DNA from: Anaerolineales bacterium
GTDB taxonomy: Bacteria; Chloroflexota; Anaerolineae; Anaerolineales; Villigracilaceae
Direction: 5' to 3'
Assembly (NCBI GenBank): GCA_016928525.1
Contig: JAFGKO010000151.1
Span: forward strand, 1 to 14,547
Length of the DNA stretch: 14,547 nt
Part shown: positions 12,206-14,547 of the stretch, one piece after another
How the letters are laid out: the number at the start of each line of letters is the position of its first letter
Position numbering within the stretch: the stretch's first letter is position 1
Program-made: the position numbers and the translations under genes
Notes under the pieces: model-generated
What the model was told of the DNA's origin: nothing
The model's database searches: none
The model's input: only the letters and a program-made list of their open reading frames with translations

Positions 12206-14419
12206 TTACCATTCCCACTTTGACGGCACGCGAGGAACATGATAAATCAAAGCATCTTGGGATACCGAGCACAAAACCATATTTCCTCGCTTTAGTTCAG
12301 AAGATGTCTTTCCCGATAGCTGTCCAAAGCACCGTGGACAATATTCACTGTCACCCTTTGTTGAAAGAATTGGGATTTTTAGAGTAATTAATTCTTTCAG
12401 CAAATTCGACATTCCGGCGGATTCTATTTCTCGAACATACTTTTGTTTCTCAAGTTCATTGGTCACTTCAGATTTCAGTAAAGCTTGAAGTTTCAAGAGA
12501 ACGGAATATTTTTGTTCCACTGGGGAAAGATAATTTTTTAGTGATGAAAATGAAGCTGTATAGAATGTGACGTAGCTTTCAATTTCTGCTTGATTACTAT
12601 GTTGTTCCCAATCCAGGCCATCATAGATATCCTGTAAGTCTTCGCTCGTAACATTAAAACAATCCTCTCCCATCTTTTCTTTGATTTTATTGATGAGTTG
12701 TCGTAAGGCAAAAGAATGTTGAATTTGTTTTTCAGTTTGCCAGGTTGAAGATGGACTGTCAAATGCCTTTGTAAATAGAATTGCTCCTAAAGTTGGCAAA
12801 CTAGTTCGAGGCCATTGTTCTGGAACATCTGCAGATATTTCATTCAGGATATTTAATGATGATTTGCCTTCTATACCCAAAAGAGATGGCCAAACCAGTG
12901 GTGCGAAAAGCCAAAGAGTACAGTGCCCCAAATCATCTTGGGAGAATTCCTCTGCGGCATCGGCAAAATTTAACAAAACTCGTCCAAGTGTAAAAGTGTT
13001 CTCAAAAAGTAATAAAGCGCCTGTCTTTTCAACAAATTTAGAATCAGCCAGCCGTTGTCCATATCGCTTGCAATAATCCAAGAGATATTTACGCAAACGT
13101 TCACGGGCTTTAATCTGCCGAATTTCCAGTATATCGCTCTCGCCCCGCTTATTTTTCGTGTCTTGATAGTCCGATTCCTGGTTTTGCTGTGTATTCGTTG
13201 TAAGACGTAACAAGACAATAGATAAAAGATCACGCAATCCCCATATACTTTGATCGTAAGGTAATCCGTCTTCCAAACGACGCGCTAGGCGATTGACGAC
13301 TTCACTTTCTGGCACAATAAAATCTTCGGGTTTAAGGACTTCTTCTTTTTCATCCTTTTCTTCCCCCTTCTTTCGATCTGAAACTCTTGAGCGCCTTCGT
13401 TGTTCGTCACGATTTACTAGCGCTTGATCGACACGCTTCCATAAAAAATCCATAAGCTCAACAAACAGGTTTTCTGTACCATCAATCGTTTCCAGTTGGC
13501 TTCGTACACGTCCATGATATGAACGTGCACCTCTCTTCAGTAACAAATCTGGATAATCTATCCACCTGTAAGAGGTTACATATTCCCCTAGCTGCAACTG
13601 TATGGCGTCCGCTGAAATCAAAGCTTCGGGAAGCTGGACGGAAAAGGCATTTTCATGTAACTCGACTTTTACCTGTATCCCTGATCGCAAAAAATGAAGA
13701 GTACCATCGAGAGGACAGCCCACAGGCAATTTTGAGACGTAGCCTTCTAGCAATCTTCCATGCAAAACAGCATCCTTGATATTGATCGAATAAACAGTCT
13801 GAATGGATCGCTCAGATGGTTCTGCTTCGACACCTTGAGCTTCAGAAAACAATAGCGGTTCAATGTGAAGTGCAAGGTCAGAAAGTAAATAATCAAAAGC
13901 GGCTGGATCCTTTGACCATTGAAAAGAAACTATTTCGAGGTTGCCACCTGCCAGCCATGAACGTGTTAGCCCCGGCCGAGACATATTAGCGCTACCAGAA
14001 ATACACCAGATACCATTTCTTTCCCTGGCAATAATTGCCTTTGCGTGCAAGGGACGAGCGACATTCGCGTTTTGAATGCTTTTTGCATGGAGTTCATTCA
14101 AATCTAAGGAGATTTTCGATTGATCCCAATGACGCGAAATTTCTTCTCCGTTGAAATTTGTAGAGTGCTGATGCAAGTATAAGTTAACATGGGCAGCATC
14201 CAGGTCATGAGAAATGTTTCGAAGAGCGCCGCCATCCTGATCATAATAGGGAGATACTACTTGAATCAGTTCAACGGGTTGAGCATCCAACCCCGCGTCT
14301 TTACGCCATCCCATAAGTTGATCCCAAATTGGCTGATCATAGTTATGCCATATCCGAAAATCGGAAGGGGTTTCAACATCACCATGCAGCCAATGTGCAG
14401 TAGCCCCGATCAAATCCAA
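12206..14419 (-). CDS. Phospholipase D-superfamily nuclease-like protein, probably 5'-truncated
   Basis: The frame gives 737 residues if the TTG at 14419 starts it. One HKD motif is visible: H125 and K127 (LHAKAII), then G142-S-A-N-M-S, with NLEI following. VVSPYYD near 54-60 matches the first strand of such a PLD half. Residues about 300-640 are mostly helical with a charged linker (KKGEEKDEKEE near 350). The C-terminus has YCPRCFGQL and a third Cys before SQDALIYH, a zinc-ribbon-like tail (C694, C697, C717, perhaps H727). No ATG or ribosome site precedes the fold, and the frame stays open upstream to a stop near 14495. A first HKD half or other N-terminal part may therefore be lost. PLD proteins of this size occur with restriction and defence genes, but no partner is visible. 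The base composition is more AT-rich than the replication genes. Confidence 0.6.
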   Translation of the reverse strand: MDLIGATAHWLHGDVETPSDFRIWHNYDQPIWDQLMGWRKDAGLDAQPVELIQVVSPYYDQDGGALRNISHDLDAAHVNLYLHQHSTNFNGEEISRHWDQSKISLDLNELHAKSIQNANVARPLHAKAIIARERNGIWCISGSANMSRPGLTRSWLAGGNLEIVSFQWSKDPAAFDYLLSDLALHIEPLLFSEAQGVEAEPSERSIQTVYSINIKDAVLHGRLLEGYVSKLPVGCPLDGTLHFLRSGIQVKVELHENAFSVQLPEALISADAIQLQLGEYVTSYRWIDYPDLLLKRGARSYHGRVRSQLETIDGTENLFVELMDFLWKRVDQALVNRDEQRRRSRVSDRKKGEEKDEKEEVLKPEDFIVPESEVVNRLARRLEDGLPYDQSIWGLRDLLSIVLLRLTTNTQQNQESDYQDTKNKRGESDILEIRQIKARERLRKYLLDYCKRYGQRLADSKFVEKTGALLLFENTFTLGRVLLNFADAAEEFSQDDLGHCTLWLFAPLVWPSLLGIEGKSSLNILNEISADVPEQWPRTSLPTLGAILFTKAFDSPSSTWQTEKQIQHSFALRQLINKIKEKMGEDCFNVTSEDLQDIYDGLDWEQHSNQAEIESYVTFYTASFSSLKNYLSPVEQKYSVLLKLQALLKSEVTNELEKQKYVREIESAGMSNLLKELITLKIPILSTKGDSEYCPRCFGQLSGKTSSELKRGNMVLCSVSQDALIYHVPRVPSKWEW

Positions 14420-14508
14420 TTGTTGATTGGTAAATGCGGTTAATCGATTTTCCTTGGCTAGGTAGTCTCCCTGTCGGGTGCAGTTGGTCCTTCAGGCTGC
14501 AAATTTAC

Positions 14509-14535
14509 CGCGAAGACCGCAAAGGGCGCGAAGAA
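14509..14535. repeat. Three 9-bp repeats (CGCRAAGNN) at the right edge
   Basis: CGCGAAGAC, CGCAAAGGG and CGCGAAGAA follow each other without spacing. Repeats of this style are common dispersed elements near gene ends in environmental bacterial genomes. Here it lies upstream of the truncated end of the PLD gene and may mark the break. The window ends 12 bp later, so more copies may follow. Confidence 0.5.
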
Positions 14536-14547
14536 AACCCTTTAAAA

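Noticed and set aside
12121..12387. 88-aa plus-strand ORF
   Set aside because: It mostly overlaps the end of the PLD gene on the other strand, starts without a ribosome site and has no recognisable motif.
1..14547. CRISPR array, rRNA or tRNA genes
   Set aside because: No regularly spaced long repeats with unique spacers and no rRNA or complete tRNA pattern were seen; the short repeats found have 8-12 bp periods only.

Overview
The window looks like a degraded, plasmid-like integrated element in an environmental bacterium. The best guess for the host is Chloroflexota (Anaerolineae-like). This rests on the style of a decayed DDE transposase, the tail of a medium-chain dehydrogenase and the general gene content. 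It is an inference, because there is no rRNA or tRNA in the window to prove it.

Left flank (1-950): the last 55 codons of a zinc-type alcohol dehydrogenase, two hairpins (one terminator-like), and a 5'-truncated, twice-frameshifted transposase remnant. Recombinase block (1037-2940, minus strand): a large serine recombinase preceded by a previously uncalled 55-aa small ORF. Four GTGGACA-like repeats at about one helical turn lie immediately upstream. Junction region (3017-4260, plus strand): a two-TM membrane protein gene whose conserved-looking C-terminus lies in the -1 frame, two strong hairpin terminators, and a broken small gene.

Maintenance and replication module (4280-12013, all plus strand, more GC-rich): a ParA ATPase; a small protein with two ribbon-helix-helix-like repeats; an array of six GCTTAY repeats that is a good candidate for the centromere; a GxxExxY-like protein that seems to have lost its catalytic residues; a XerC/D-like tyrosine recombinase; a 48-aa coupled small ORF; a RepA/DnaB-like hexameric helicase-type ATPase; a hairpin and 8-bp-repeat region; a CHC2/Toprim primase; a winged-helix protein; and a replication-relaxation (Replic_Relax-like) protein. 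Start and stop codons overlap at 6503-6510, 7576-7582 and 10661-10664, so much of this is probably translated in a coupled way. Together these supply partition, dimer resolution, helicase, primase and an initiator or relaxase-like function, which is most of what a low-copy replicon needs. No mating-pair or coupling-protein gene is present.

Right flank (12206-14547, minus strand, visibly more AT-rich): a phospholipase-D-superfamily nuclease-like gene converging on the replication module. It has one HKD motif and a C-terminal zinc-ribbon-like motif, and it lacks a credible start, so it is probably 5'-truncated. The window ends in a short 9-bp-period repeat. Several genes carry frameshifts or truncations, so either the element is decaying or the assembly has indel errors, especially at the A-runs.
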